Positions 1-9,304 of a DNA stretch of 64,000 bases are shown one piece after another. The stretch is taken from the NCBI GenBank assembly GCA_017961175.1, contig JAGCXV010000034.1, positions 1 to 64,000 on the forward strand, given 5' to 3'. Numbering within the stretch: the first letter of the stretch is position 1; each line of letters starts with the position of its first letter. Origin of the DNA: Bacteroidales bacterium. Its GTDB lineage: Bacteria > Bacteroidota > Bacteroidia > Bacteroidales > UBA932. The position numbers and the translations under genes were made by a program. Under the pieces are notes generated by a model, which saw only the letters and a program-made list of their open reading frames with translations, had not been told where the DNA came from and ran no database searches.

Positions 1-54
1 ATGCCCTTTTGCCTTGGCATTTTTCTGTCTCCAAACTTTTATAGTGAATTTCAT
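1..54 (-). CDS. sdhB: Succinate dehydrogenase/fumarate reductase iron-sulfur subunit, N-terminal fragment
   Basis: The first 18 codons of a gene that runs off the left edge. The start codon lies 3 bases after the sdhA stop, and the peptide begins MKFTIKVWRQKNAKAKGH. This matches the usual opening of Bacteroidota SdhB/FrdB (a beta strand followed by VWRQ and an Ala/Lys-rich turn). The subunit carries the three Fe-S clusters that pass electrons between the flavoprotein and the membrane quinone site. The tight spacing to sdhA implies one transcript and probably translational coupling. No cluster-binding cysteines lie inside the window, so the call rests on the N-terminus and the context. Confidence 0.85.
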   Translation of the reverse strand, partial: MKFTIKVWRQKNAKAKGH

Positions 55-57
55 AGA

Positions 58-2007
58 CTAGTCTTTATAATTTCTGGTTGCTACTTTAATTCCTTCATAT
101 ACAAGAGGTTCTTTGTGGAGTACAGGCTCCTGGTCCTCTCCCTTGTATTCCCATGCGGAAACATACATGAAGTTCTCGTCGTCGCGCTTGGCCTCGCCTT
201 CTTCAGTCTGCATTTCCTCTCTGAAGTGGCCTCCGCAGCTTTCTCTTCTGTTGAGGGCGTCGCGAGCCATAAGGTCTCCGATTTCGAAGAAGTCTGCAAG
301 CCTCATAGCCTTCTCAAGTTCCTGGTTGAACTCTCCGTTTTCACCGGAAACGTAAACGTTCTTCCAGAACTCTTCCTTCAGGCGCTTGATTTCAACGATA
401 GCCTTCTTAAGGCCTTCCTCGGTACGGCCCATTCCGACATACTCCCACATGATGTTGCCGAGTTCCTTGTGGATTTCGTCCGGAGATTTCTTTCCCTTGA
501 TTGCAAAGAGTTTTGCAATGCGGTCCTTTACAGCCTTCTCGGCCTCCTCGAACTCAGGGGCGTTGATGTCTGTCTTAGGCTCCTGGATCTTCTTTGCCAG
601 ATAGCCGCCGATGGTGTAAGGCAGGATGAAATATCCGTCTGCCAGACCCTGCATCAGAGCGGATGCTCCAAGGCGGTTTCCACCGTGGTCTGAGAAGTTT
701 GCCTCGCCGATTGCAAACAGGCCCGGAACGGTTGTCTGAAGGTCGTAATCTACCCAAAGACCACCCATTGTGTAGTGGATAGCCGGATAGATCATCATAG
801 GCTCCTTGTAGGCGTCAACATCGGTGATTTCCTCATACATCTGGAAGAGGTTGCCGTAACGCTCCCTGATCTTGTCTTCTCCAAGGCGCTCGATAGCGGT
901 CTTGAAGTCCAGGAACACGGCCTTTCCGGTCTCGTTTACGCCATAGCCGGCATCGCATCTTTCCTTTGCGGCACGTGAAGCGATGTCACGCGGAACAAGG
1001 TTTCCGAATGCAGGATATCTTCTTTCCAGATAATAGTCTCTGTCCTCTTCAGGAATCTGGGATGGCTTGATTTCTCCCTTGCGGAGTTTGAGCACGTCTT
1101 CCATCTTCTTTGGAACCCAGATACGGCCGTCGTTTCTCAGCGACTCGCTCATAAGGGTGAGCTTGCACTGCTGTGTGCCGTGTACAGGGATACAGGTAGG
1201 GTGGATCTGGGCAAAGCAAGGGTTTCCGAAGAACGCTCCCTTCTTGTAGCACTGCCATGCGGCGCTACCGTTGGAATTCATTGCGTTTGTAGAGAGGAAG
1301 TAAACGTTTCCGTAGCCTCCGGTTGCGATTACGACCGCGTGGGCTCCGAATCTCTCGATTTCTCCGGTTGCGATGTTACGTGCAATGATACCCTTTGCCT
1401 GGCCGTTGATCAGTACCAGGTCCAGCATCTCGTGCCTTGGATAGCTCTTTACGCTTCCGGCCTTGATTTCCTTGTTCAGGGATGCGTACGCACCCAGAAG
1501 GAGCTGCTGTCCGGTCTGGCCCCTTGCGTAGAAGGTACGGCTAACCTGGGCGCCTCCGAATGAACGGTTGGCCAGCAGTCCGCCGTATTCCCTTGCGAAA
1601 GGAACTCCCTGTGCAACGCAATGGTCTATGATGAGGTTGCTCACCTCGGCAAGACGGTATACGTTGGCCTCGCGGCTGCGGAAGTCTCCTCCCTTTACCG
1701 TATCAACGAACAGGCGATAGATGGAATCGTTGTCGTTCTGATAGTTCTTTGCTGCATTGATACCTCCCTGAGCCGCAATGGAGTGCGCTCTTCTTGGGGA
1801 ATCGCTGATGCAGAAGATTTTTACATTGTAACCCATCTCTCCGAGAGAGGCTGCGGCGGAAGCTCCGGCAAGTCCGGTTCCAACAACGATAACTTCCAGT
1901 TTTCTCTTGTTGGCAGGGCTTACAACCTTGATTTCCGCTTTACGCTTCTTCCATTTTTCTGACAGAGGACCGTCAGGAATCTGGGATATAAGTTTTGTAT
2001 CTGACAT
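58..2007 (-). CDS. sdhA: Succinate dehydrogenase / fumarate reductase flavoprotein subunit
   Basis: A 649-residue flavoprotein that interconverts succinate and fumarate on the cytoplasmic face of the membrane complex. An FAD-binding [10 protein letters not shown] loop lies at about residues 43-52. HSIAAQGG at 75-82 contains the His expected to carry covalent FAD. The substrate-site motif HPTCIPVHG is at 269-277, the active-site arginine stretch VPRDIASRA is at about 338-346, and a late HYTMGGL motif follows. Length and motifs fit the Bacteroidota/epsilon-type enzyme, which in anaerobic Bacteroidales usually works as a fumarate reductase. The gene is followed 3 bases later by sdhB. The cytochrome b subunit gene sdhC, usually just upstream in this order, is absent: a divergent DUF4251 gene is there instead. 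Confidence 0.96.
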   Translation of the reverse strand: MSDTKLISQIPDGPLSEKWKKRKAEIKVVSPANKRKLEVIVVGTGLAGASAAASLGEMGYNVKIFCISDSPRRAHSIAAQGGINAAKNYQNDNDSIYRLFVDTVKGGDFRSREANVYRLAEVSNLIIDHCVAQGVPFAREYGGLLANRSFGGAQVSRTFYARGQTGQQLLLGAYASLNKEIKAGSVKSYPRHEMLDLVLINGQAKGIIARNIATGEIERFGAHAVVIATGGYGNVYFLSTNAMNSNGSAAWQCYKKGAFFGNPCFAQIHPTCIPVHGTQQCKLTLMSESLRNDGRIWVPKKMEDVLKLRKGEIKPSQIPEEDRDYYLERRYPAFGNLVPRDIASRAAKERCDAGYGVNETGKAVFLDFKTAIERLGEDKIRERYGNLFQMYEEITDVDAYKEPMMIYPAIHYTMGGLWVDYDLQTTVPGLFAIGEANFSDHGGNRLGASALMQGLADGYFILPYTIGGYLAKKIQEPKTDINAPEFEEAEKAVKDRIAKLFAIKGKKSPDEIHKELGNIMWEYVGMGRTEEGLKKAIVEIKRLKEEFWKNVYVSGENGEFNQELEKAMRLADFFEIGDLMARDALNRRESCGGHFREEMQTEEGEAKRDDENFMYVSAWEYKGEDQEPVLHKEPLVYEGIKVATRNYKD

Positions 2008-2089
2008 TTGTTTTAGATTAATTATTTACAATCTTTGAAAACATCTACAATTTTAACCACTTTTTCCGTGATTTCAAAAGTTTAATCGC

Positions 2090-2097
2090 TATATTTG
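2090..2097 (+). promoter_or_regulatory. Bacteroidota -7 promoter element for the DUF4251/GH20 operon
   Basis: TATATTTG matches TAnnTTTG, 81 bases before the start of the first DUF4251 gene, inside the 171-bp divergent gap with sdhA. No clear -33 TTTG is seen at 19-21 bp. The downstream leader contains no obvious structured element. Confidence 0.5.
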
Positions 2098-2178
2098 TTT
2101 CGGGAGCAATTTTTGCAACTCAAAAATGCGTTAAACCAAAGAAAACAATTATTAACAGAGAAATAAACCATTTCTATC

Positions 2179-2778
2179 ATGAAAAAGATTTTCACCATCG
2201 CGATGTGCCTTCTGGCAGCCGTCCTGATTAGTGTTCCTTCTTATTCGCAGAAGAAAAAGAAAGAAACCAACAAGGAAAGAAAAGAGCGTATCGCCAAGAT
2301 TACCAATGACGGGGCCGCCAAGAAAGATCTTTTCATCTTTATAACCAGAAGTTTCAACAAGAACAACAACTTCAATTTCAACTACAACACAATTAATGCA
2401 TCTACCGCCGAATATTACATAGATCTGAAAAGGGACCGCATTTCCTGCTGCCTTCCTTTCACGGGACTTGCAGAAACAAAGGCAAGACAGGCTTACAGTC
2501 TGGCCAACACAGACATAAGCATCATAGCCAACAACCAGATCACCACCATATTCGGAGGGTGGAGCGAAAAGCAGAAAAGCTATATGTTCCAGAGCATTTT
2601 CTGGAACAACGATACCGATACCGACACTCAGGCAATTCAGGTTACAATGACCGTTCAGGTATATCCTTCCGGCAAGGTTTACATTATGGTTGAAGTTCCG
2701 GGATTCGAGTCCGTATCATACGAGGGAGAGGTTGATTCCAGACCTTACCCGGAAGAAGCCAATCCTCTGACAGAATAA
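2179..2778 (+). CDS. DUF4251-family exported protein (paralogue 1)
   Basis: A 199-residue protein with an N-terminal signal peptide (MKKIFTIAMCLLAAVLISVPSYSQ) followed by a very Lys-rich stretch. The rest resembles the DUF4251 fold seen in gut Bacteroidales: a Y(I/F)D-K-DR-SCYLPF-like strand, a central region, then a C-terminal stretch VQVYPSGKVYIMVEV...VSYEGEV. The function of this family is not known to me. There is no lipobox, so it should be periplasmic. It is first in a plus-strand run with a second, lipoprotein DUF4251 gene 11 bases downstream, so it looks like one half of a tandem duplication whose copies are exported to different places. Confidence 0.75.
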   Translation: MKKIFTIAMCLLAAVLISVPSYSQKKKKETNKERKERIAKITNDGAAKKDLFIFITRSFNKNNNFNFNYNTINASTAEYYIDLKRDRISCCLPFTGLAETKARQAYSLANTDISIIANNQITTIFGGWSEKQKSYMFQSIFWNNDTDTDTQAIQVTMTVQVYPSGKVYIMVEVPGFESVSYEGEVDSRPYPEEANPLTE

Positions 2779-2789
2779 AGAAAAACAAT

Positions 2790-3320
2790 ATGAAATCTTT
2801 CAAGACAACATTTCTGGCTCTGATTGCAACGGCTTTTGTATTTGCAGGTTGCGGAGCGTTTTCACAGACTCCTCAGGAGAAAGAGGAAACATCCAATCTT
2901 GTTACAAACGCTATTGAAAATGGAGATATCTACATTGTAATAGACCGTATCCAACCACGCTCCTTCCCTCAGAAGGAAACATTGGACGGCTACAGCATCT
3001 CCATCAAGGACGGTCTTCTCAAATGCTACCTTCCTTACATCGGAAGAGCTGACTTTTCCTTCCCTAATGAAGATGCCATTGCCGTTGATGCGGACAATGT
3101 TCCAATCAATGTCAAAACCACGCTGAATCCTCCTAGAAGAAAGTGTGACGCTCTCCTTGAATTCAACTTTGAGAATCGCTACAACTACGAGATTTTCTAT
3201 GTGACGATAGAGGTTTACTACAACGGCATCGCATACGTAAAAGTTGACAGCCAATACAGAGACTTCATCAACTACACCGGCCACTTTGAACAAAGGCCAG
3301 CACCAAAAGAAAAGAAATAG
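2790..3320 (+). CDS. DUF4251-family lipoprotein (paralogue 2)
   Basis: A 176-residue protein starting with a lipoprotein signal (MKSFKTTFLALIATAFVFAGC); Cys21 is the likely acylated residue. The mature part repeats the layout of the gene just upstream: an I-KDGLLKCYLPYIGRA strand, a middle -NFENRYNYEIFYVTIEVYYNG- region and an ending on -INYTGHFEQRP. It therefore belongs to the same DUF4251 group. Function unknown. It is probably co-transcribed with its paralogue (11-bp gap) and with the GH20 gene (29-bp gap). The reading frame and signal peptide make it a secure gene; the family name is from motif memory. Confidence 0.75.
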   Translation: MKSFKTTFLALIATAFVFAGCGAFSQTPQEKEETSNLVTNAIENGDIYIVIDRIQPRSFPQKETLDGYSISIKDGLLKCYLPYIGRADFSFPNEDAIAVDADNVPINVKTTLNPPRRKCDALLEFNFENRYNYEIFYVTIEVYYNGIAYVKVDSQYRDFINYTGHFEQRPAPKEKK

Positions 3321-3349
3321 TTATTTCATTTTTATCCCGACAGAATTCT

Positions 3350-5809
3350 ATGCAGATCAGACGGTTATTCACTACAATCGCCCTTGCGGCCGCATTGCTT
3401 GCCCCGCAGCTTCTTTTTGCCCAGACAACGGAAAACAAGTTTGACAGGAATAATCCATATACCCAGCTCATACCGCAGCCTGAATTCAATGGAAATCTTA
3501 TTGGGGAAAAAGCTTTTGTTCTTGACAAAAACACGATAATTATTGCCGAGGACAAATTCCTCGGCGATTATCTTGCCTCGCATATAAAGAATCTGTTGGG
3601 GAAAAAGCCAAAGGTTATTGATGAAAAACTTCAAAAAAAGTATAAGTATAAAAATGCTATCCTTCTTTTTCACAATGAAGATTTTGATGACGGTCATTTA
3701 TGTTTAGCAGGATGTTCTGATGAAATAATACAAAGAATTAAATCTGCAGAGAAAAAAGATTTCTACAACTTTCTTTGTCTGGATAATGTAGTTATAATAG
3801 ATGCAAAGACATACGGAGGATTCTTTAATGGTATCCAGACCCTTCTCCAATTATTGCCTCCTCAAGTATATAATTTTGAAAATAAAAAATTTATAAAAAG
3901 CTATACTATTCCTGCCAATATATTCTCAGATTGTCCAGAATTCAGTTACAGGGGTTTTGAACTGGATGTTTCCAGGACTTGGAGGCCGGCTGAGGATGTT
4001 TACAAGGTGCTGGACTGGATGGCATATCACAAGCTGAACAAATTCCACTGGCATCTTACGGATGATCAGGGTTGGAGAGTCGAGATAAAAGCTCTTCCAT
4101 TGCTTACGGAAAAGGGGGCCTGGAGAGGACCGGATGAAGTTATTCCGTCAAGCTTCGGATCTGGAAACAAAAAGTATGGAGGATTTTATACACAGCAGGA
4201 AATCAAGGACATAGTAAAGTATGCCGCTGAAAGGAACATCGAGATAATTCCGGAAATAGAAACCCCGGGGCACAGCGCTGCAATAGCGGGAAGCTATCCT
4301 GAAATACTCTGCGAATTTCCTGAAGACACATCTGTCAACGAAACCGGATTCAGCAGGGAAATATGGTGCGTGGCAAAGGAAAGCAACTACGAGATTATCG
4401 AGAAGATAATAAAGGAAATGGCGGAAATGTTTCCTTCCGGAATAATCAATATGGGAGGAGACGAGGTCAATCGTTTCAACTGGGAAAAATGTCCGGACTG
4501 CCAGGCTCTGATGAAGAAGATGGGAATGACAAATTCCGAGCAATTGCATTTCTATTTTGTATCCAGGGTAAATCAGATAGCAAAGAAGTACGGAAAGAAG
4601 ATTGCCGGATGGGAAGAGATAATGTATTCGGAAGACATAAAGGACAACTCCCTTATCTATGTATGGCACAGTAAGAAGTGGGGTCCGATGGCTGTGCAGA
4701 ACGGATTTGACTGCGTGATGCAAGCCGCTGAATATGTGTATCTTGACATGCAGCAGTCTCCGCTTGAAAGAGGCCATAATTGGGCAAGGGTAATTCCGCT
4801 GGATGTTATCTATTCATACGATCCTATCGCTCTTGCTGCGGCAGGAAAAGACAGCGGAAAGGAAGCTTCCAACCTTGAATTGGCAAAGAAACACGTATTA
4901 GGTGTGCAGGCAGGACTCTGGGAAGAACTCGGAAACCGTCCGGAGAATTTTGTGGAGTATCAGATGTTCCCGAGACTCTGCGCCCTCGCGGAAACCGGAT
5001 GGGGAACTTCCAGGACTATCGCAGACAGTGCTGCCAATTACAAGTATTTCTATGACCGTCTGACACAGGCTCATTTTGCGAGGCTTGAGAATATGGGAAT
5101 AAGGTTCAGGGTACCGTATCCTGAAGTAAAGGCAGAGCCTGTCGCTTTCACAAAAACAGATGTTCTGATAAGCGAATCCTATATGCGGCCTTACAAGATT
5201 ACGGTTACTCCTCCGTATGAGGGAGCCGTAGTAAAATATGCCATAGTTTCTCCTCAGACCGAAATCGGAAATATAAGAGGCCAGAAAGACACCACAAACT
5301 ACAAGTATGTCTATACTGAGCCTATAATTACCAGAGACATTGCAAATTACAGATTCGCCACATTTGTTTCTGACACCCTTCATTCCGTTGGAGTTGCAGT
5401 TTCAAACATGCCGCTTCATCCTGTTTTGATCCAGCCTCGCTTTACCATCGAGACAAACATGAGGTCATCGGAGAAAAACCTCAAGATCCTCAAGGAATAT
5501 CAGGAGAACAAATACTGCAGGTTTGAAGGCAGGGCAAAAGCCGGAGACTATATTACATTCATATTTGAAGAACCTGTTAAATGCTCTGTGATAGACATTG
5601 TTACAGGAAGGTCAAATGTGGATTTCTACGGACTGACCGAAGGCTATGCGGAATACTCTGAAGATGGAGTAAACTACAAGGGCAGAAAAGAGGTTGACTG
5701 CAGCCGCATAGTGCTTACTCCAGACACTAAAGTCAAGAGTGTAAGAATCACTGTAACAGGAGAAAGCGACGGCCAGAACTTCTTCCTGACCCCGCTGAAA
5801 ATCTACTGA
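3350..5809 (+). CDS. Beta-N-acetylhexosaminidase, glycoside hydrolase family 20
   Basis: An 819-residue exported enzyme that removes terminal GlcNAc/GalNAc from glycans such as mucin or host N-glycans. It has a signal peptide (residues 1-25, ending LLFAQ), a GH20b-type N-terminal domain (about 35-190), the catalytic barrel starting at FSYRGFELDVSRTW, the HWHLTDDQGWRVEI strand and the hallmark GGDEV with D371-E372 as the substrate-assisted catalytic pair. A C-terminal beta-rich region (about 690-819) resembles an F5/8-type carbohydrate-binding module. An oddity: codons roughly 65-200 are much more AT-rich than the rest, and a perfect 8-bp inverted repeat sits at the left edge of that stretch. 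There is no lipobox, so it is probably periplasmic. Confidence 0.95.
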   Translation: MQIRRLFTTIALAAALLAPQLLFAQTTENKFDRNNPYTQLIPQPEFNGNLIGEKAFVLDKNTIIIAEDKFLGDYLASHIKNLLGKKPKVIDEKLQKKYKYKNAILLFHNEDFDDGHLCLAGCSDEIIQRIKSAEKKDFYNFLCLDNVVIIDAKTYGGFFNGIQTLLQLLPPQVYNFENKKFIKSYTIPANIFSDCPEFSYRGFELDVSRTWRPAEDVYKVLDWMAYHKLNKFHWHLTDDQGWRVEIKALPLLTEKGAWRGPDEVIPSSFGSGNKKYGGFYTQQEIKDIVKYAAERNIEIIPEIETPGHSAAIAGSYPEILCEFPEDTSVNETGFSREIWCVAKESNYEIIEKIIKEMAEMFPSGIINMGGDEVNRFNWEKCPDCQALMKKMGMTNSEQLHFYFVSRVNQIAKKYGKKIAGWEEIMYSEDIKDNSLIYVWHSKKWGPMAVQNGFDCVMQAAEYVYLDMQQSPLERGHNWARVIPLDVIYSYDPIALAAAGKDSGKEASNLELAKKHVLGVQAGLWEELGNRPENFVEYQMFPRLCALAETGWGTSRTIADSAANYKYFYDRLTQAHFARLENMGIRFRVPYPEVKAEPVAFTKTDVLISESYMRPYKITVTPPYEGAVVKYAIVSPQTEIGNIRGQKDTTNYKYVYTEPIITRDIANYRFATFVSDTLHSVGVAVSNMPLHPVLIQPRFTIETNMRSSEKNLKILKEYQENKYCRFEGRAKAGDYITFIFEEPVKCSVIDIVTGRSNVDFYGLTEGYAEYSEDGVNYKGRKEVDCSRIVLTPDTKVKSVRITVTGESDGQNFFLTPLKIY
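3545..3565. repeat. Perfect 8-bp inverted repeat inside the GH20 gene
   Basis: GCCGAGGA, a 5-base loop CAAAT, then TCCTCGGC. It is a GC-rich hairpin inside the coding sequence, at the left edge of the AT-rich part of the gene. It may be chance or may mark a recombination joint. Confidence 0.6.
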
Positions 5810-5821
5810 TTTTAATTAACT

Positions 5822-6262
5822 ATGCAAAGTAATATAAAGAAATATCGATGGATATTTATCCTTATAGCACTACTTGTTCTCTCAGGATTTTTAATATGGA
5901 AAAACAGGGCAAGTTTTGAAAATCCGTCTGGTATTTATGTAAGAGATATTAATCAATACGACACTCTAAAGCTTATGCCTGATGGAGTTTTCCAACAGGT
6001 TGTATATTTAAATAAAAAATGTATTTCTGACACTGTTTCGTGGTGGGAAATGACTCCACCGGGATTTCATATTGAGTCTATATTGCTTTATGATCAAGAA
6101 TATCTGGAAAAACTTGGTAAATACGGAGTTTCAGAAGGATCTTATAGTAATTGCACTGGTTTCAAAAGACTATACAAAAACGGTCGCTTTTCCATTTCTT
6201 GGAACGACTATCCTGATTTACCAGAAAAAGCAATTTACTGGTACAGAATAAAGAAGTATTAA
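5822..6262 (+). CDS. Small single-pass membrane protein of unknown function
   Basis: 146 residues. One N-terminal hydrophobic helix (about residues 10-26, WIFILIALLVLSGFLIW) serves as anchor or uncleaved signal, so the rest should lie in the periplasm. The mature part has an SGIYVRDINQYDTLKLMPDGVF-type strand like those of small Bacteroidota immunity-like or lipocalin-like proteins, but I do not recognise a family. It is noticeably AT-rich compared with the genes around it and follows the GH20 gene after 12 bases, so it may be read from the same transcript. No function is proposed. Confidence 0.65.
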   Translation: MQSNIKKYRWIFILIALLVLSGFLIWKNRASFENPSGIYVRDINQYDTLKLMPDGVFQQVVYLNKKCISDTVSWWEMTPPGFHIESILLYDQEYLEKLGKYGVSEGSYSNCTGFKRLYKNGRFSISWNDYPDLPEKAIYWYRIKKY

Positions 6263-6293
6263 ATATTGTTAAGAGAATAAGTCATCAAGCATC

Positions 6294-6319
6294 AAAAAAC
6301 GTTGACATATATCAGCGTT
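6294..6319 (-). terminator. Candidate intrinsic terminator of the 6428-6925 gene
   Basis: Read on the minus strand: AACGCTGA, a six-base loop, TCAACGTT (7 of 8 pairs), running into a T6 tract. It lies in the 165-bp convergent gap, 109 bases after the stop of the barrel-like gene. The stem is short and only moderately GC-rich. Confidence 0.45.
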
Positions 6320-6427
6320 CCTGTTCTGTTCACAACCAAGTATTTCGCACAAATATTCTAGAATCAGTGAATTAAACATATTTCATTTAATCCAAAGTAT
6401 AATAATTATTAGTATGTTTGGATAATA

Positions 6428-6925
6428 TCAGAAAGAGACTGCATATCCCAGATGCAGTCCAAGAGAAGGAAGTATCACAGGTCCCAAGAATATATGTGAA
6501 CGTCTTTTTTTGCCCAGTCCTATGTCAAGGCTGGGTTGAAAGCTTGGATATATTATCCAATCTCCTTTTTCAGGAGGATTTTTGTCACTCTCATAACCTT
6601 TTATTTTGGTATAACAGGTTCCTCCTAAAAAAAAGTCTGTGCATATAGAGAGGCGGCTGGTCTTTCCCAAATGAAAATAATGTCTGTAGTACAAGGCGAC
6701 TGGAATTCCTTCTTCAGTATTTTCCGGTCTGGCATCACCACTCGTATATGAATATCCAACTCCTAAGCCAAGTACATTATTTTCGGAAATATTGTAGCCA
6801 AAGGTCAGCATAGCATCAGAATAATATATCTGAGCCGATTCCCTGAATGATGCCTGAACTTTGAAGTCCTGGGCGGAAATAATGTTGACAAAAAGGAGAG
6901 AAACATAAAGCAGGAACTGTTTCAT
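6428..6925 (-). CDS. Small outer-membrane beta-barrel-like protein
   Basis: 165 residues with a signal peptide (MKQFLLYVSLLFVNIISAQ). The mature part is a series of alternating amphipathic strands (LTFGYNI, VLGLGVGYSYTSG, PVALYYRHYFH, RLSICTDFFLGGTCY, FQPSLDIGLG, LGLHLGYAVSF). It ends on a terminal aromatic residue (F165), typical of outer-membrane barrels recognised by BamA. It probably has about eight strands. The exact family and ligand are unknown. It is a single gene with its own likely terminator, convergent with the preceding plus-strand operon. Confidence 0.7.
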   Translation of the reverse strand: MKQFLLYVSLLFVNIISAQDFKVQASFRESAQIYYSDAMLTFGYNISENNVLGLGVGYSYTSGDARPENTEEGIPVALYYRHYFHLGKTSRLSICTDFFLGGTCYTKIKGYESDKNPPEKGDWIIYPSFQPSLDIGLGKKRRSHIFLGPVILPSLGLHLGYAVSF

Positions 6926-6979
6926 CTTTCTTCTGTTTTATTTCTAATTGATTGTTTTTCAATTGAAAGTGATGTATAA

Positions 6980-8212
6980 TTATTTAAGGTTATTGTAGGC
7001 GGCCGTCAGGATTTCGTCAATCTCGCTGTTGAAACGCTTGTGCTTCTTTTCGTCAAAGTCTCCGTTCCAAAGAGTTTCAATGGCTGCTGCAGATTTTTCA
7101 AGTATGGCCTGTTCGGTCTTCTTCAGCTGCTGGCTGTAACCTGTTCCTTGAGGGTTGTAGAGTTTGTGGAAATTGAAGTACTTGTTGCCGTTTCCTCTCT
7201 TTATCGGGAAGATTTCCTTTTTCAGTTTTAGTACCTGGTCGCAGACGAAACAGTTGTTGCTGTTTTTGTTCTTCTTGTCATTGTTTATTGAAGATCCTTT
7301 TGCAAGGGTTGTAGGAATAAGTTTGGTGTGAGTCATAAATACCGGAACCAGAACTGCCAGAGGGCCGTAACCCATTCCGCACCAGAAGATTGTGTGCTTT
7401 GCCTTTTCTCCCTTTGCAACACCCTGGAAAATAGAGATCGCTGAGGTGGATTTTCTCGGAATGAAGTCCTGGTCTATGAACCATCCGTTGGTTTTCTCGG
7501 CGATGTCAGAGTTTCTGAGGTCTGCCTTGAGGATAGAATGATAGAATGACCTTGAAAGGTTTTCCATTATCCATTCTGGAGTGAATTTGACTCCTTCCTT
7601 GTAAGCCTTTTCAACGATGTCGGTGGCATTGCCCCATCTTACATATCCCATACCCTGGTCAACCTTTCCGCTTCTGGAATAGTTGGTCCAGATAAGATAT
7701 CCTTCAGGAGCGAGCTTTGAGTCGTTGGCGTCAAACTTTTTCCAGGTCCTGGTATTGACTTCATAGTATGCGGCACCGCCTTCAGCGTCGATGACTCCGA
7801 AGTTGGCTTCAACTGCCAGAGGCTTCTTTATGGTATCCAGGAATTTTTCAAAATCCTTGAGTGTGCGGCATATGCCAAGAGCCTTGAACATTACAGCACC
7901 TTCTCCATCCTGAAGATCCTTTTCCTCAGGAATGGCAAGATTATAGCTGGCTGTATTCATTATGCAGAATCCGGCTTCATTGCTGCCTGCCCAGACTTCT
8001 CCGCCTTTGCTTGGAGAATTGACAAGCCCTACGAAATCGTATTTCTTTCCCTTGAAATGTTCAAGACGGTTGTTGAGTTCTCCGGTATCGCGGTTTTTCC
8101 ACATCAAAGGCCTGCCGTCTTTTGTGCATTTTCCGGTGAAAATGGCTGAAGTGCAAGCAAATGCGTGTATAGACAATAATGAAACGATGATTAGGATAAG
8201 GAGCTTCTTCAT
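6980..8212 (-). CDS. Ntn-hydrolase-fold C45/choloylglycine-hydrolase-like amide hydrolase
   Basis: 410 residues. A signal peptide ends ...SIHAFA, and the next residue, Cys20 (CTSAIF), would become the N-terminal nucleophile after cleavage, the classic Ntn arrangement. Other family marks are KNRDTGE (about 39-45) with the Arg-Asp oxyanion/substrate pair, GSNEAGFCIMNT (about 76-87), the GVIDAEGGAAYYEV strand and an IWTNYS motif. Relatives are acyltransferase/amide hydrolases (C45, linear amide C-N hydrolases); the substrate here is unknown and it need not be bile salts. Export is expected from the signal peptide. It lies 42 bases downstream of ruvB on the same strand, with no promoter box seen between them. 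Confidence 0.8.
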   Translation of the reverse strand: MKKLLILIIVSLLSIHAFACTSAIFTGKCTKDGRPLMWKNRDTGELNNRLEHFKGKKYDFVGLVNSPSKGGEVWAGSNEAGFCIMNTASYNLAIPEEKDLQDGEGAVMFKALGICRTLKDFEKFLDTIKKPLAVEANFGVIDAEGGAAYYEVNTRTWKKFDANDSKLAPEGYLIWTNYSRSGKVDQGMGYVRWGNATDIVEKAYKEGVKFTPEWIMENLSRSFYHSILKADLRNSDIAEKTNGWFIDQDFIPRKSTSAISIFQGVAKGEKAKHTIFWCGMGYGPLAVLVPVFMTHTKLIPTTLAKGSSINNDKKNKNSNNCFVCDQVLKLKKEIFPIKRGNGNKYFNFHKLYNPQGTGYSQQLKKTEQAILEKSAAAIETLWNGDFDEKKHKRFNSEIDEILTAAYNNLK

Positions 8213-8254
8213 AATTGTATGGTTATTTTACTGTAATAATATTTACTGTATGTT

Positions 8255-9277
8255 TTAGAACAGTGAAAGATCGTTTTTGTATTTGTCTATTCCGAGATGC
8301 CTGTAGCTGAGGTCGGTTACTTCTCTTCCTCTCGGAGTTCTCCTGATGAAGCCTTCCTGGATTAGGAACGGTTCATAAACTTCTTCTATAGTGCCGGCGT
8401 CTTCTCCGACTGCCGTTGCAATGGTGGTGATGCCCACAGGACCACCCTTGAACTTGGAAATTATAGTAGAGAGTATCTTGTTGTCCATCTGGTCAAGTCC
8501 GCGCTTGTCTATGTTAAGGGCATCCAAGGAATATCTGGTGATTTCAAGATCCACGTCTCCGTTGCCTTTTACCTGGGCGAAATCCCTTACTCTCCTCAGC
8601 AGGGAATTGGCAATTCTCGGAGTTCCGCGGCTGCGGCAGGCAATTTCCTTTGCTGCCTGGTCATCTATGTCTATATCAAGGATTCCTGCGGAACGCTTGA
8701 TGATTTTCTGAAGGGTTTCTGTCTTATAATATTCAAGATGGCAGTTGATACCGAATCTTGCCCTGAGAGGGGAAGAAAGCAGGCCGCTTCTGGTGGTGGC
8801 TCCGACAAGGGTAAAAGGATTTAGGGTTATCTGAACGCTTCTTGCCCCGGGACCCTTGTCTATCATAATGTCTATGCGAAAATCCTCCATCGCGGAGTAA
8901 AGATATTCCTCAACGATTTTTGGAAGGCGGTGGATCTCGTCTATGAAAAGCACGTCTCCGGTTTCAAGGGATGTCAGAAGGCCGGCAAGGTCTCCCGGCT
9001 TGTCCAGTATAGGGCCGGAAGTGACCTTCATATCCACGCCCATCTCGTTGGCGATTATGTTTGCAAGGGTTGTCTTGCCAAGGCCCGGAGGACCGAAAAG
9101 CAGTGTATGGTCCAGACTCTCTCCCCTCATCTTGGCCGCCTTCACGAATACCTTCAGGTTCTCCACCACCTTCTCCTGACCGGAAAAGTCCTGAAATTCC
9201 CTAGGCCGCACCAAAGACTCCACTTCCCTGTCGGATGCAGGCTCGATTTCCCTCGGATTGAATGTTTCTTCTGTCAT
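8255..9277 (-). CDS. ruvB: Holliday junction branch-migration ATPase RuvB
   Basis: 340 residues, full family length. Walker A GPPGLGKT is at 62-69, Walker [10 protein letters not shown] at about 110-118 (D113, E114), sensor region [20 protein letters not shown], and a C-terminal winged helix ending [21 protein letters not shown]. The hexamer drives branch migration with RuvA and RuvC in recombinational repair. A strong promoter box (minus-strand TATCTTTG) lies only 7 bases upstream of the start codon, so the mRNA should be nearly leaderless. The gene borders the candidate replication origin. Confidence 0.98.
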   Translation of the reverse strand: MTEETFNPREIEPASDREVESLVRPREFQDFSGQEKVVENLKVFVKAAKMRGESLDHTLLFGPPGLGKTTLANIIANEMGVDMKVTSGPILDKPGDLAGLLTSLETGDVLFIDEIHRLPKIVEEYLYSAMEDFRIDIMIDKGPGARSVQITLNPFTLVGATTRSGLLSSPLRARFGINCHLEYYKTETLQKIIKRSAGILDIDIDDQAAKEIACRSRGTPRIANSLLRRVRDFAQVKGNGDVDLEITRYSLDALNIDKRGLDQMDNKILSTIISKFKGGPVGITTIATAVGEDAGTIEEVYEPFLIQEGFIRRTPRGREVTDLSYRHLGIDKYKNDLSLF

Positions 9278-9284
9278 AGTAAGG

Positions 9285-9292
9285 CAAAGATA
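9285..9292 (-). promoter_or_regulatory. -7 promoter element of ruvB
   Basis: Minus-strand TATCTTTG (plus CAAAGATA), an exact match to TAnnTTTG, ends 7 bases before the ruvB start codon. This implies an extremely short leader. No clean -33 TTTG at the preferred spacing. Confidence 0.6.
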
Positions 9293-9304
9293 CCTTTTTT
9301 ACAC

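Noticed and set aside
1..693. 230-codon open frame on the plus strand at the left edge
   Set aside because: It is antisense to sdhA, which is secure by length and motifs.
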